A DNA stretch of 64,000 nucleotides from positions 6,471,001-6,535,000 of the forward strand of contig CM041553.1 of assembly GCA_023238725.1 (NCBI GenBank). The letters are read 5' to 3'. The notes beneath the pieces are model-generated. The model had not been told where the DNA came from, searched no databases, and saw only the letters and a list, made by a program, of their open reading frames with translations. This stretch comes from Scortum barcoo (taxonomy: Eukaryota > Chordata > Actinopteri > Centrarchiformes > Terapontidae). Made by a program: the position numbers and the translations under genes. The first letter of the stretch is position 1. Each line of letters opens with the position of its first letter. Positions 1 to 11,843 of this stretch are shown one piece after another.

Positions 1-1170
1 GGTTCGTCAATGAGTGGTTAATTCGACTTCAGGGAGTTTCCCCACTCTGCTTTCAATTTCCCAAAACAAGTCGTGAGAACACTCGTTCAGGAAAGTCGTT
101 GAAAAAAAGGTTCCAGACAAACATGCAGTATTTTCTGACTGTGAGCTGCTTTGAAATGACAAAAATAAGATCCAAAACAAAGCTGGCACAAATATATAGG
201 GGAGTAAAGGTGAAATAGATACACATTTTATAGATTACACATTACACATTTCATTGAAAAGTCAGTTTTATAGACTTGAACACTGGATAATGATGGTTTT
301 ATCTGAAGAGGGATGATAAAGCCCGGTGTGCTTTTATTTCAGTTAATTATAACGATATAATGGATGTGGTTCATGTGAACGTGGTTACTCAGAAGTCACC
401 CAATGTTACTTCCTCAGGAAATGGAGGGGGGGTGTCATTACACTGGAAAGGATAAAAAAAAAAAAAGGGATACGTATAGATGACAATTCTTTCTGAACAG
501 TGTCAGTATCTGTAGTTTGGGACAGTCGTGCAGATCTGTGTAAAACCCCAACAGTCCAATCTTTCCCAATGAACTCTGAATGAATACCATTTGGCAACAT
601 TGTGCAGAGTCAAAACCGCAACAAGTCCAACATTAACAAAGACTTCAAAGCTTGTGACGTACTCAGATCCTCTGACAAGAACGAGGCCCAGGAGTGACAC
701 ACCAAGTTTTTTTTTTTCCTGTATCTTTTTTTTTTTCACAACACTTTCAAGTTGTGAAGGCACCAAGCTCAGATTCAGGAAGGGCTCTGTCGCCATCTAG
801 AGGTCATACGTGGAATGACTCAACATATTGTACAGCAGTCCTGTTTCATTTACCAGACAAAAACAATTTTGGTCACAAGTTTCCCACTGTTTTAATAAAG
901 ATGATAGCAAAATTATTAATGACAGCAAGGAAAAATATCAACTTTTCTCTGAAAAAGAAACAAAACTTTCAGTGCTTGAGACTATGAGGTTGTCCCACCA
1001 ATCATATACTGATGTGCAAAGATAAGATTTGCAACAAAACATTTAGCTAACGAGTTCTGACGTTTCTTGAGGTTTAATACACTGGACACCGTGAGATACT
1101 GCTTCACAGGGACACCTCTTATCTGAAGGCAAGTGCTATGGTTAGGAAGTCGGCTAGAAGACCTTCACAT
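1..1170 (-). other. prdx2 3' UTR and downstream flank
   Basis: This is the stretch downstream of the prdx2 stop codon, read on the minus strand. No convincing coding exon is visible on either strand. Candidate poly(A) signals for the minus strand are an ATTAAA near 1072-1077, another near 891-896, and an AATAAA near 333-338, so the 3' UTR could be about 0.1 to 0.8 kb long. Short poly-A and poly-T runs lie near 455-467, 707-718 and 727-736. The rest shows nothing I can assign. Confidence 0.5.
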
Positions 1171-3552
1171 TTACTGCTTGGAGAAGAAGTCTTTGCTCTT
1201 CTCAACGTCGGGGATGATGGTGTCGCTCCCAGGTTTCCAGCCAGCAGGGCACACTGTGCGGAGAGAAAGAAGGGACAAGGGTAACTGCGAGGCGTAAGAG
1301 ACAGACCTTGAACTTTGCATTCCCTGAGGATAAAGTACATGTGTAAATACCCGGGAGGGTAAACTAATAAAACAAGGCTATGTCTACAGCTACAGTTCAC
1401 AGCTACAAGTAAACTCATTTAAAAGTTGTTGTTTTCCTCCAAATGTGAGATATACAACACAAGGTGTTTTAAAATTACACATAACATCTAATAAAAGTGG
1501 CAGTAGGCGAGTTTATAATATACATGTGTGAGATCAAAACTGAATGTTTGAGGGAGAGGAACACTTAACCACTGGAAGAAAAAATAATGCTGACAGTATT
1601 TCCTTAGGTCTAACTGGCCAATTCATGGCCTGTCAATCACAAACCAAAAAAGGAAGAGCAGTACGCCTTCCTGGAAAAACATTTTAAACTATTCACAACT
1701 ATGTCTGAACAAGGACATGAATAATAACATCTGAGTAAAAAAAACAAACTACTCACGAGTATGCACATAATTCAAGTACAGTTAGAGGGGAAATTTCAAG
1801 AAATGAATACTCAGGCAACCAACGTAACTTACGCATTTAGTTAAAAATTCAGGATTTTCAGTTACACATAAAAAAAAAAGAGAGAAAGAAAAAAAAAAAA
1901 CTTTTAAAGAAAGCAGACAAAAACACTTCAAAGCATTTAGTATTTCCATGTAATACTCACCCTCTCCATGTTTGTCAGTGTGCTGGAAGGCCTGGACCAA
2001 GCGCAGAGTCTCGTCCACTGAGCGACCCACAGGCAAGTCATTGATGGTGATCTGCCTCAAGATGCCCTTGTCATCAATCACAAACAGACCCCTGAGGAGC
2101 ACAAACTGAGGTTATAGTGTTGCAAAAGACTGTTACATCAACATCCTGTAGTCCCTCCACACTTTCAGAGCTTACCTAGTCATCCTAGTAGGAATTAAAA
2201 AGCAGAGCGATGATTACATTCTATCAATCTTCCGATAAAACCTTTCAATAACTTCTGCCTGACCTGTATGCAATACCATCGTCCTCCTTCAGCACACCGT
2301 AGTCTCTGGCGATTGTCTTGGTGAGGTCCGCCACCAGGGGGATTTTCATATTACCCAGACCTCCCTGCTTCCTTGGTGTGTTGATCCTGTAGGATCAAAA
2401 TTGCAACACTCAATGGGTTTTCTGATCTGCTAATTAGACTGTGAGTGCACACAGGGCATGAACCTCTTGTTACTCAATGTGGTGTACTTTACGTATTTCA
2501 GAGAGTTTCAGAGCACACAGTGGTGTTTTATGAACAAGTGCAATTGCAAAACTAAAGTGATGTTACAGGACAAAGTATTATATAACCGAGGTGAGTCACA
2601 CTAAATTTGTAAAATGTAATGCTTTTATCCTAAAGCAATACATAGTATAGTTCAAATTCTTCTCTCCACTTTTCATTTCTTCTAGCAAGAGCAGTTTGAT
2701 TTTGAGACCGTTACCTCTTGTCAGTATATCAGGACTCAAACCTTATCAAGACTGTGCAGCAGAAGCCCAGTGACGGGAGATAAGCCGATAAACTGGGGTG
2801 GTGTTGTTTTAGATCTGCCAGAAGCCTTCACTATTAACGCAGTCATTAAAAGCTGCCAAATAGGGGCGTCCTGAGGTCAGTCCGTTAATAATGTGAAGAT
2901 ATCTGTGGAGTCCAAATCCAATCATTTATAATTTACTACACATGACAGCTGCCCAGTGTGCACAAAAAGTAGGCCTGGATCAACAGCCTTTTTATAGTGT
3001 CAGTGTTCTGTATAATATTCGTCAACAGATCCAAGTTGTTGTTGTTAGTGACCTGTTGTGGAAATTGTGGAAAACAAACAAACAAAAAAAAACAGACTAA
3101 GGCTATGACTCAGGACCATTCAAGCTCCTATGGCACACAATCACACAAATGACAGTAAGATTCAGGCCACTAATTCCTTTTCATTCAGCGAGAATCCTCA
3201 CCATGCCAAGTGGCTGAAGTGAGAGTCTACGGAGCAGCCGATAACCTCGCAGCCGAGACTGCGGAACTCATCGGCCCTGTCGCTGAAAGCCACGATCTCA
3301 GTGGGACACACAAAGGTGAAGTCCAAGGGGTAGAAGAAGAAGATCACATACTTCCCTGTAGACCACATAAAGAGAGGAAAATGAGGCAGGATTAGACATT
3401 AGACTCATGAGCAGTGGGCCTACAAATTCTGTAAGTGGTATTCTGTTACCTTTGTAGTCCGACAGCTTGATCTCCTTGAACTGTCCGTCCACTACAGCCG
3501 TGGCTGTGAAGCCTGGGGCGGGCTGGCCGATCTTAGCATTTCCAGAAGACAT
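1171..3552 (-). CDS. prdx2: peroxiredoxin-2, typical 2-Cys thiol peroxidase
   Basis: Reduces hydrogen peroxide and organic peroxides in the cytosol with electrons from thioredoxin. Five coding exons on the minus strand: 3552-3450, 3355-3202, 2386-2264, 2091-1961 and 1253-1171. All have GT-AG borders and join in frame to 197 aa, the family's usual size. The start MSSGNAKIG lies 18 nt inside its exon. The peroxidatic cysteine is C51 (FTFVCPTE) and the resolving cysteine C172 (HGEVCPAGW). The GGLG motif that makes eukaryotic 2-Cys enzymes sensitive to overoxidation is at residues 94-97. The C-terminal motif reads FF (193-194) where mammals have YF. Residues 20-24 (VVDGQ) lack the one-residue insertion of PRDX1 (VMPDGQ), so cysteine numbering follows PRDX2. 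The 19p13-type neighbours also favour PRDX2. The MSSGNAKIG start resembles human PRDX1, so prdx1 is the alternative name. Confidence 0.93.
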
Positions 3553-4378
3553 GATGTTGGTGGCAAATGACTGAAGGAGGGAGGGGGTGGGGAGGACATA
3601 TAGTTACTAGAAAATTCCTGATTCTCGTACACAGGTCAGACATAAGTTCAGCCGGCTGAAGCTCGGATAGAGACGTGAGGCAAAAAACAAACAAAAAAAA
3701 TAAATATGACATTTAAACTATTTGGACCTGCAGGCCAGACAATCAGGTTTTGCCGCTCTTTGATAATCGGTGCACTGCCTAAAAGCCTCTTCAGTAAGGC
3801 AAAACCATGTTAAGTCACATGCAAGTCATGTTCAGCCAGCAGGGAACAATAGCCTATTACAAGGCTTACATAACCAAGATAAGCACAAAGCAACAAAGTG
3901 TTACTTATTGGAAATATACACGTCTATAAAAAGGGATGCACATGTTTTTATTTCTTAAAATCAAGGCTGCACCCAATGTTTTCTTCAACTTTACTGAAAA
4001 ATGCAGCATATTATTACTTTTCCACCCTTCACAGTGTTGATCCAACCTGCCTCTTCACAGCAGCCATGACGGGTTTACTTTTTCAAAAAGTTTGGTGGTG
4101 CACTGAATAAAAACATCTTTATGTATCTGCTACTTTTTATAATTCAAAAAAACAGAAAAGCTTACAACCACTGACCACCTTCACAGACACACAGAGGTAA
4201 GTGGAGCACACTTTTCTCGGTCAGAGGTCAGCTGGGAGGCTTTTTTTGTCAAACGAAGTGTCTCCACTTGCAGAAAAGGCTGAACAAAGCGAGGAGGCAC
4301 CGGCCTGTCCCTCCTGCGAGCTGCAGCCCAGGGACAAAGAAAGCCCCAGAAACAGGCCCAAACACTGGAGCAGCAGCA

Positions 4379-4400
4379 GGAGGAGGAGGAGGAGGAGACA
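4379..4400. repeat. (AGG)n microsatellite
   Basis: A short run of AGG triplets follows a CAGCAGCAG stretch in the GC-rich first intron of prdx2. It explains the arginine- and serine-rich shadow reading frames here. Confidence 0.7.
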
Positions 4401-4543
4401 GTGACCCGCACCGCCGAGCTAGCTCAGCGTTAGCTCGGTGCAGCAGCGCGGGCTCTTTGTCGCCTCTCTGCCCGCCACAGAGCCGCGCAGACACCGTGTG
4501 AGCCCCGACAGACTCACCGAGAGACGCGTGGTTTTCACTCACC

Positions 4544-4720
4544 TGTCTGTACGTGGAGCCGAGGAGAAAGAGGCAGAACAGAGGTCTGCTACTGGCAGGA
4601 GGAGACAGGACTTAAAGGAGGGACGGCTGCGTGAGAGGTGCGGGGAGGGCTCCCGGAAGTGAAAGCTACTTCCTTCAAAGTAAAAGGTGACACTGCGTTT
4701 ATTTTTGGTGAGCAGCTCAA
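4544..4720 (-). promoter_or_regulatory. prdx2: prdx2 leader exon and promoter region
   Basis: On the minus strand a splice donor (CAG|GTGAGT) at 4544/4543 pairs with an acceptor at 3571-3572. This gives a non-coding first exon ending at 4544 and an 18-nt leader (3570-3553) before the ATG. A TTTAAG element near 4610 could act as a weak TATA box. A match to the antioxidant response core RTGACnnnGC lies at 4687-4696 on the plus strand, about 90-100 bp upstream of the likely start. The flanking 4.3-4.6 kb is GC-rich with many CpGs, typical of a housekeeping promoter. The start site itself is inferred. Confidence 0.55.
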
Positions 4721-4778
4721 ATGAATTGTATTAAACTTTAATTATGTACATTAATATTAATTTCAAATGTTACCTTAC

Positions 4779-4990
4779 AGTGGTGAGAAGTAAGTAAGTA
4801 CATAAGTATATTTACTGAACACTTTACCAGAGTACTTCCATGTCATTCCTCTTTATACTTTAACTCCATATGAATAATTTATATTGTTTTGTTTCACTAC
4901 ATTCATCTGACAGCTGTGTTATAAACAGGTGTATTAACAAGCTACGTTTGACACATTGTTAAGGATTTATTTACCTTACAGGATATAAAG
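4779..4990. repeat. degraded fish MITE copy (cagtggtg...agtacatt type)
   Basis: The stretch starts with a CAGTGGTGAGAAGTAAGTAA-like end and runs through a segment with tacttccat, tttatactttaactcc and cactacattcatctgacagct. I recognise this order of motifs from a very common short inverted-repeat element of teleost genomes. A related copy in the opposite orientation lies at 18549-18775. The family was identified from memory and not by a search. Confidence 0.55.
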
Positions 4991-6732
4991 TGCTCATCTC
5001 ATATCTTTAGTTTTGAACGGTCTGAGGCCTTTTCTGAGTTTCTTTCTTTGGCTGATATCTTTGCTCATGGTTACCCTTTACTGAGAATGGCGTTATGAAC
5101 ACATGAACGGTGTCAGGTGCAGGTGGACGGCTGAAGTGACTGAGACAGGCTAATGAGGGGCTCTTAGGACTGTTTTCTTTGTGGCAGTGTAGCTCTGTTT
5201 ATTCAAGAAGCCTTGGTTACTGTAATACTCCTTGAGAAATGCCAGTACTCAGACCTCAGTGACATTCCCATTCGGCTAAAATGCCTCGCTGGTTACTTTC
5301 CCAAAAAAATTAAATGTAAAAAAAACAAACAAACTGGGGATGGCTGTTCTGAGACTATCAATCTGTGAAAAAGGATTCATTGACGGGAAACAATGTGTGA
5401 AACCCTGTGTGAAAAATGTAGGATTTCAGTCGTTCGGCCTTTAGCTATATCTGATTACACCCAAACATCCACATGAGAAAAGTCAAAAGATGGTCAGTTT
5501 CTTCTTTTAGTAAGTCACAATCACAACACAAACGTATCAAGTTACTTTACATGATCAAATTAAAACCAAACAATATTGTTGTCAGTGCCTACAATAATAG
5601 TAGTGTAATGTTTCATAAACAAAATATTTAATTGTGTTGCCCCGACACAAACTGTAGGTCTCTGAGAGCAGGACGTGACACCACTGTCAGAAAAGGTCTT
5701 CAAAAAACCTGCCAATCATTTCCAGTTAGTTATCGGCAGTGCCAGTAGCAGCTAGACTAGTTTACGTGATACCACTGACTCTTCATGATTTTATGATCTG
5801 ATTAAAGTGGACCATCACGAATGCTGATCCTCAAGCAGTCCCACCTGAATCATACCAACACTACTACTTCATTACTCAACAGTCTGTTACTGACTACATC
5901 TGTTTACAGTGTGTGTGCAATGTTTGTCGAGATGGATTTGCCAAGTCAAGACCATTTGTGTAATTTTGTTTCTTAAGTTGCCAGAATTGTTGTGTATTTG
6001 CTACAATGACAGTGAGCTACAAGTCCCAGCTTCTGTAGACCTGTTGATGTGGTGGATGATTACAAAAAGTGTGATGGTGCTTTGCAACACTTTCTCACAA
6101 GTTTAAAAGCTGCTACAGCATCCCTTTTTACAGTGCAGCGAAACATTTCATTTGTCCTCCAAAATGCCATTACTCACTCATTTGTCATTAAATTCATCAA
6201 CTGTTGCGTCACTGAACCCACAGCAACAAGTTTTTTTATCATTACTCAGGCCAAGATGTCTTGAAGCTGAGTGAACTTTAACCTAACAGATGTGGCATGT
6301 TTACTTTACACTCATTTCTGTTTTACTTTGTCTTCTCTTCACACATCAGGAACACATTTTCTGAAGTTAGTCAATAGTTTTATTGATTAATGGTGATGAA
6401 AAGTGAAAAATAATACAGAAAGTGAAAAATAATACAGAAAAATGAAAAACAATAACTGACAATTAATAAAAGATGACTAAGATGACAAGTCATTTTTCTG
6501 ATTCTAGACTTTCTGATGTTTTGTGGTCACTGTGAAACCAGGAGGAGAGAGCTTTATCTTGACACAGCCTGTCCTCTTGCTGCTGGTGTCCACTGTGACT
6601 TCTAAAAAACAACAAAGAAAACATTACTCTGTTAGAAAGTTGAAATGAAAAAGTAAAAATACTTTGACACAGGTGTAGATTTATTTGGACAAATACAATC
6701 TTTAACAAGACAACAAGGGAAAAAGAAAGCAG
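4991..6732. other. intergenic, no gene seen
   Basis: AT-rich sequence with no exon-like open frames. A 20-bp unit (agtgaaaaataatacagaaa) is tandemly duplicated at about 6401-6440. On the minus strand, 6601-6505 begins with a plausible acceptor (ttttttag) and has two short open frames, but neither resembles a known family. Confidence 0.5.
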
Positions 6733-6853
6733 TGTGGTTTAATTCAAAGTTGGACCGTTCAAATTCCTGCAGGGCAGCAAAGTGGTCGTGGTCTCCCTCC
6801 AGACAGGCATCCATGTCTCTGCACCACATCATCTGTGAGATGTTGAGCACCAC
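6733..6853 (-). pseudogene. fragment resembling one exon of an axonemal dynein heavy chain
   Basis: On the minus strand, after a good acceptor (tgtccaccag), the frame reads VVLNISQMMWCRDMDACLE and continues to EFERSNFELN. This resembles the stretch of dynein heavy chains where the linker meets the motor: Q-V-V-L-x-x-S-Q-M-x-W-C-R-D, then E-x-x-N-F-E-x-L-N. Dynein heavy chains are about 4,000 residues long, yet no other matching exon is visible within several kilobases and there is no clear splice donor at the 3' end. It is best read as an isolated remnant of a duplicated or retired gene. The subfamily cannot be decided. Confidence 0.5.
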
Positions 6854-6914
6854 CTGGTGGACACAAAATGAAATTAAATCTCCATATAAAAATAGAGAGG
6901 ACAATTTGACTTAT

Positions 6915-7929
6915 TAGAAGAAATACTCAGTCCTTTGTGAATTTATCGTGTTGTTGTTGTTGAACTAATGTTGAGAAGTCATACTTCACTGTGCACATCA
7001 GACTGAATGACAAAACGGCACAACATCATTGCTCCAAGCCCTTTCACCAAATACATTAACGTAACCTACCAAACAACACATTAAGTTTCATGAAGACATT
7101 TACTGTTTAAACCAACTTCATCATGAGGATCTGTTGCAGTGAGAGACAGTTTATTTTTTATTTGACACAAAACTTCCTGACTGAAATGTTTCAAAAGATA
7201 TTCTTCAACCAATCAGTGCAAACACATGCTTTAACTTTTCCAGCGAACACTTAATTAAAGACAGAAAGCAGTTTAATACAAATATAAAGGATGTTAGTCT
7301 TGTGCCTACACAAACAGCATGTCAGAAGAATACGTTCATTGTTGTTTTAAGTCTTTTCATGTGATTTCTTTTGAAGAATAACACTGTTGTTCTCGTTGAA
7401 GACAAGTACGTGAATGTACCCAAAGGGGTTTACAGAAATCTTTGAGGATGAAATAAGATTCAATATAAACATGTAAAAGTTGACAAATGTAGCTGTGACC
7501 CTTCGTGGAGACCTGGAGCTGGATCTGTGTGTGGAAACACCAAGATGATGTTCAGGAGAACAAACTGTCTATGAAGCTGCTGCAGATGTGTGTTTATATA
7601 TCATATATATAAACAGCAGGTGTTTTTTACAGTGTAAATCAGAGGACATTTTTCTCTCACATCTGCTTTCTCACTTCCAGATGTTTTCCCAAGTTGGAGT
7701 TTTCAACACTTGAGTTGAAGAGTTTCTCATGTTTACAGCTCAGGTGCAGAATAAATAAGAAATGTGGCCTCTCCTGGGCAAATCAACACATCAGTCCTCA
7801 TCACCATGACGACCATGACACTGACAGCTCCCATTAGGAAAACAATGAGGTATTTTATCATTGATGTTATTATTTACTGTCATCATGATTGTTATGGCAT
7901 CTGCAGCTGAACATACTAAATCATTTTTT
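6915..7929. other. intergenic, nothing recognised
   Basis: No coding exon, RNA gene or clear repeat family was recognised. A short (ttg)n run lies near 6950-6961 and an imperfect ATATAT palindrome near 7597-7612. Confidence 0.5.
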
Positions 7930-8592
7930 GATATATTTCATCATCATCGACTGGTGAGGAGGGCCAGCTCTGTCCTGGGATGCCCCCTGGAACTCAGTGG
8001 AGGTGGTGGGAAACAGGAGGAATGATGGCTAAACTGTCATCCCTTGTTAAACAACACATCCCACCCTCTACAGGACACTCTGACAGCTCTGGGCAGCTCC
8101 TTCAGTGAGCGGCTGCTCCATCCACGCTGTGTGAAGGAGAGGTACCGCAGGTCCTTCCTGCCTGCTGCTGTCAGACTACACAACAAACAAAATGTCCACT
8201 AGTCTGCAGATAATAGACAATAAACAATAAAAAACTGACTTATAACTGGTCTCTGTGCAATAACACTACACTTCTGTTCATTATTCATTTCACTATTTCA
8301 CTGTTTTTTGCACTCCCTGAGATATTATATATTTCTCATATGTATATACTCTCAGGCACACTCCCTCTGTACTATGTACAGGTTTACTTAAAACAGTTAT
8401 AGTTATAATTATTTATCTTGGATTATTTGGATTATCTTTTATTTCATTTTATTTTATTATTATTTTAATTTTATTTTATTTTATGTCTTACATTTCTTAC
8501 TGTCTATTTTCCACTGTGTGTTTTCGCTGCTGTTGCACCTGTAAATTTCCCCGCTGTGGGACTAATAAAGGAATCTGAATCTGAATCTGAAT
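7930..8592 (+). mobile_element. 3' end of an L2-like non-LTR retrotransposon
   Basis: The frame around 7950-8200 gives RRASSVLG, then FSERLLHPRCVKERYRRSF and LPAAVRLHN before a stop. This is the C-terminal tail typical of fish L2/CR1-like reverse-transcriptase proteins. It is followed by an AT-rich 3' UTR and an end of the form ttccccgctgtgggactaataaagg with short tandem TCTGAA repeats at 8571-8592. Only the 3' end is present, as expected for a 5'-truncated insertion. It is not a host gene. Confidence 0.8.
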
Positions 8593-8690
8593 CAGTTAAT
8601 CATTTCAGTCAGTTTACAAGTAAACATTTTCTGGTTCCAGCTCTTCAAAAGTGGGAATTTGCAGGTTCAGGTTCATATGTTTGCACATTG
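8592..8690. repeat. fragment of a fish MITE (ttaatcatttcagtca...ctggttccagcttctcaaa type)
   Basis: The sequence gttaatcatttcagtcagtt, then aaacattttctggttccagctcttcaaaagtgggaatttgc, matches the internal part of a widespread teleost MITE. Its ends read as variants of cgattaatcgatt. Another copy is at 18262-18548. It directly abuts the LINE tail, so the two insertions are adjacent or nested. Confidence 0.55.
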
Positions 8691-11174
8691 GGTGGTGCAG
8701 AGTGGCTCTAATAACAGATCAGGTGGGTGTGGGGTTTTAACACTGTGCCATGCATCACCACAGTGTCTCTACTTTGTTTCAGTACACCGTAGCCCTAATC
8801 CCATGTACCTTGGTCTATGATTTTATGATTATGATTTTTAACAGAGGGAGAAAAAATACAACTGATGAGCTAATGATTAACACTGAAATAATCAATTAAG
8901 TCTCAGTTTCAGTGCTGACTGAGCTCTGTGACTTGAGTGTGTGACTGTACTGACTTGTGTCCTCTTTTACTTTAATTGAGTTTAATGACGATTATTTCAC
9001 TTCAGAGACATGAGGATTTTTCCACAAAGTCACAATAACTTTTGATGGTGCGTTTAGGTGACATGCAGCAAGGTTTACAGTTTGAGTCTGTTTCTTTTTC
9101 AGATGGATCAGTGCCACACTTGGACAACCAACCTGTACTTGAGCCAAACCTCAACCAGCCCAGCAGACTGATCCTGACAAATGTCGTCTCCTGCAGGTCT
9201 CCACCTCACACACCTCCTGCCTCGCTCTCCCTCTTCCTCCTCCTCCTCTACATTGCTCACATATTCTTCTTCTAGTTTTTACTCTCACTCAAGGTAACAT
9301 TAGCCTAAAATATATCAGCAAGTCAGGCAATGTTAGCAGTTCACACTAATCCTCAAATATGAGCAAATGTTATCTTTAAAAAAACATTGATGTAACTACG
9401 TAGGCCTACATCTGTCTGTGTGCTATATAAATATTGCATTTCAATGCATTTATTGATTACATATGACCCAAAACACTATACACAGTATTCAAAGAACTTC
9501 CTGGAACTATCCAAAGTTTACATAAATCACATGACGATCAAGAGTTTTGAACCTCCGGTGACGCAAGTCTGTCTTTGAAGGGCTCTGGTCCCCAGTCTCC
9601 TCCGGAAAGCTGCCAGTCGCAAACTCCCCAGACAGACCTGATGAACCCAGTGTCGTCGGTACAAGGAGCCCCCCTACAAGTCTTTGGACCCCTGCCACTG
9701 TCATCTGATGAGTGCTGGACTCGAAGGTCGAAGTGAGTGAGTAACCTGTGGGCCCTTATCAGAGAGAGAAAGACCAGCAATGTGGGAGGTAAGAGAGCTG
9801 TTGGACGTCCAGAAGGAAACCCTGCAGGGAATCACTGTTTAACAATTCATTTGAATTTTGTCAATGGTTTATGACCTAAACCACAGATAGCTGACATTTA
9901 TCATGTCAAACATTTCATGTTTTATTTTCAACACGAGTTGTGACAAAAGTTTTCTTGTGTGAATGAAAAATATGATGATCAGTGCAAATACCTCACACAG
10001 CTGCAACTGATGACTTTCATAAAAATATTGACCTTAACTTACTTGTGCTTTATTATACTTTACTTATGGAGTGATATAGACTTTGTGATTAGATATTGAT
10101 AATTCTTTAAAATGAAAATTATTCGATAAATCTTTTTTGTGTTTTTTTTGGAGATTGTTTTGCTCATTTAGTAAATTAGTATTTGTTTTGGGGGAAATTA
10201 TAGTGCTTTATTTAACTCATGACAAATAGATACAATACTTTTTGTAAAGCAGCTTCAATGAAGAAAGTAATGTACACTGACTCCAAGACTCAAAATGTAG
10301 TCAGAAAGATGTTCCAATCCAAGTTGGCCATGACAAGTAAAACAATATATCAAAAAAATAAAATAATAAACAAGAAGAAGGAGAAAATGTTGTAAAAAAA
10401 CACCTTAAATGTGATTTATAACCCAGTAAAGCCAGAGCAATACAATTTCCACATTTATGCATTTTAGTTTACCTTTAACATACACAAATATGTTTGTCAT
10501 GGTTTGAGGCGAAAACAACAAGAAACTTTACCGTAATTTTGAAAAAAAGATTTCGCCATCTTGCACTTTTTTGCTCAATTAATGGATAAAATGCACTGAC
10601 CAACAAGGACACGTCATAATGGATTAATTACATACACTTGATGTCAGGAAATCACATCATCATCTAAACACATGTTCACACTCACTGCAGTACACAAGGT
10701 CAATCTACATTTTCACATTCATTATTCCAGCATAAAGTCTGCTGATGTCAGAGTTTTTATTGCTATCAATGAAGATATATCAGCTCAAAAATATTATATT
10801 ATTGTGGCACCTGATTAGCATTGAAGAGAGATATCAAAAGGGACATTAGAAATCAATAAATGATTTTATTTCCATATGGTCAAAATGAAATGAAAATATT
10901 CCACTTTTTTTTTTTTCCAAATACAGGTCTTTTTATCATTGAACATAAGCATACTACTGTGCCTAAAATGTGTCCAGAACATTTATTTAAATAAATGTTG
11001 AAGTGGCACTGCACTGCTGTTGTTATTGTGGTTGTATGATCAGTGACATGCGGGGTCAAAGGGCATCATAGAGCGAAATGAATCTGTGTACATTTTTATT
11101 AACGCGTTAGTTTTCCAACCATAGTAGTAAATATTTAGTGAAGGTGTGATCTCTCCTGCCTTTATTAGTAGGTG
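8691..11174. other. intergenic, no gene seen
   Basis: Mostly AT-rich with no supported exon. A GC-richer patch at about 9540-9790 has overlapping open frames on both strands, but none resembles a family I know and no splice sites frame it. It may be a degraded repeat. The remainder, about 9790-11170, shows nothing identifiable. Confidence 0.45.
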
Positions 11175-11189
11175 ATCACTAGGGGGTGC
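11175..11189 (+). promoter_or_regulatory. candidate CTCF-like motif upstream of wiz
   Basis: The bases atcactagggggtgcc resemble the CTCF core CCACYAGRGGGCGC, with mismatches at the first C and one G. It lies just upstream of the wiz leader exon. The call rests on motif similarity only. Confidence 0.3.
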
Positions 11190-11219
11190 CTGAAGCTCTG
11201 GTGTTATAGCCTCTGGGCT

Positions 11220-11327
11220 TTTATTTTGAAACACCACAACACCGGGACTGTGCGGACCAGGACTTCCGCAGGACTTCAGTAGTGGGGGTGAAGCTGATGA
11301 ACTGAATCAGTCTGTCCAGGCTTTGAG
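11220..11327 (+). promoter_or_regulatory. wiz: wiz promoter and first non-coding exon (approximate)
   Basis: A GC-richer segment ends with a donor (gaggtaaatt) whose GT is at 11328-11329. It probably splices to the acceptor cattag at 11771-11774 and so to the exon carrying the ATG (11775-11856). The start site is not marked by a TATA box and the upstream limit is a guess. Confidence 0.4.
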
Positions 11328-11843
11328 GTAAATTCACTTTCACTTTTGACCCATAGTTGAATCTTGGTTTCCAGTCCGGGGTGCAGAGTGCGTAGTTGGT
11401 CGTTATTCCGCTAAAAAAAGTAGCTTTAATTTGAGCTAGCATGCGGCTAACGTTAGCATGCTGTCAGAGCAAAACAAAGGGAGCAACATTTGGTGTCCTA
11501 ACTTAGCTTTTATAATCTTAACTTAAAAAGACTCTTGTATAATAAGTCTGTTTAGTTTAGCTACGAGAGACACTTTGTTAAAATGTGAACAAAGAGGGAA
11601 GTCTCTCCAGCTGTGTAACAACACATAAGTTTTGACCCGCAGATTTATTTTGCATGTCGGAAGCTTTGGCATCTATAATCGGCACATTTTGTAAACACTA
11701 GAAATAAGTTGCGGTATTATTATTATTATTATTATTAATTGATATGTTTAATTCATACCATGCTCTTTCATTAGAGTGCACAGGATCCATAGGAGGTCAA
11801 CTTTCTCATCCATCGGCATAAATCTACAATATTATCAGCAGCC

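Noticed and set aside
1119..1418. minus-strand frame MSLLVAVNCSCRHS over the last prdx2 exon
   Set aside because: A different frame over the real terminal exon 1253-1171, which contains VCPAGWKPGSD.
6490..6708. possible second exon of the dynein-like fragment
   Set aside because: It has a plausible acceptor, but neither frame resembles dynein or another family that I know.
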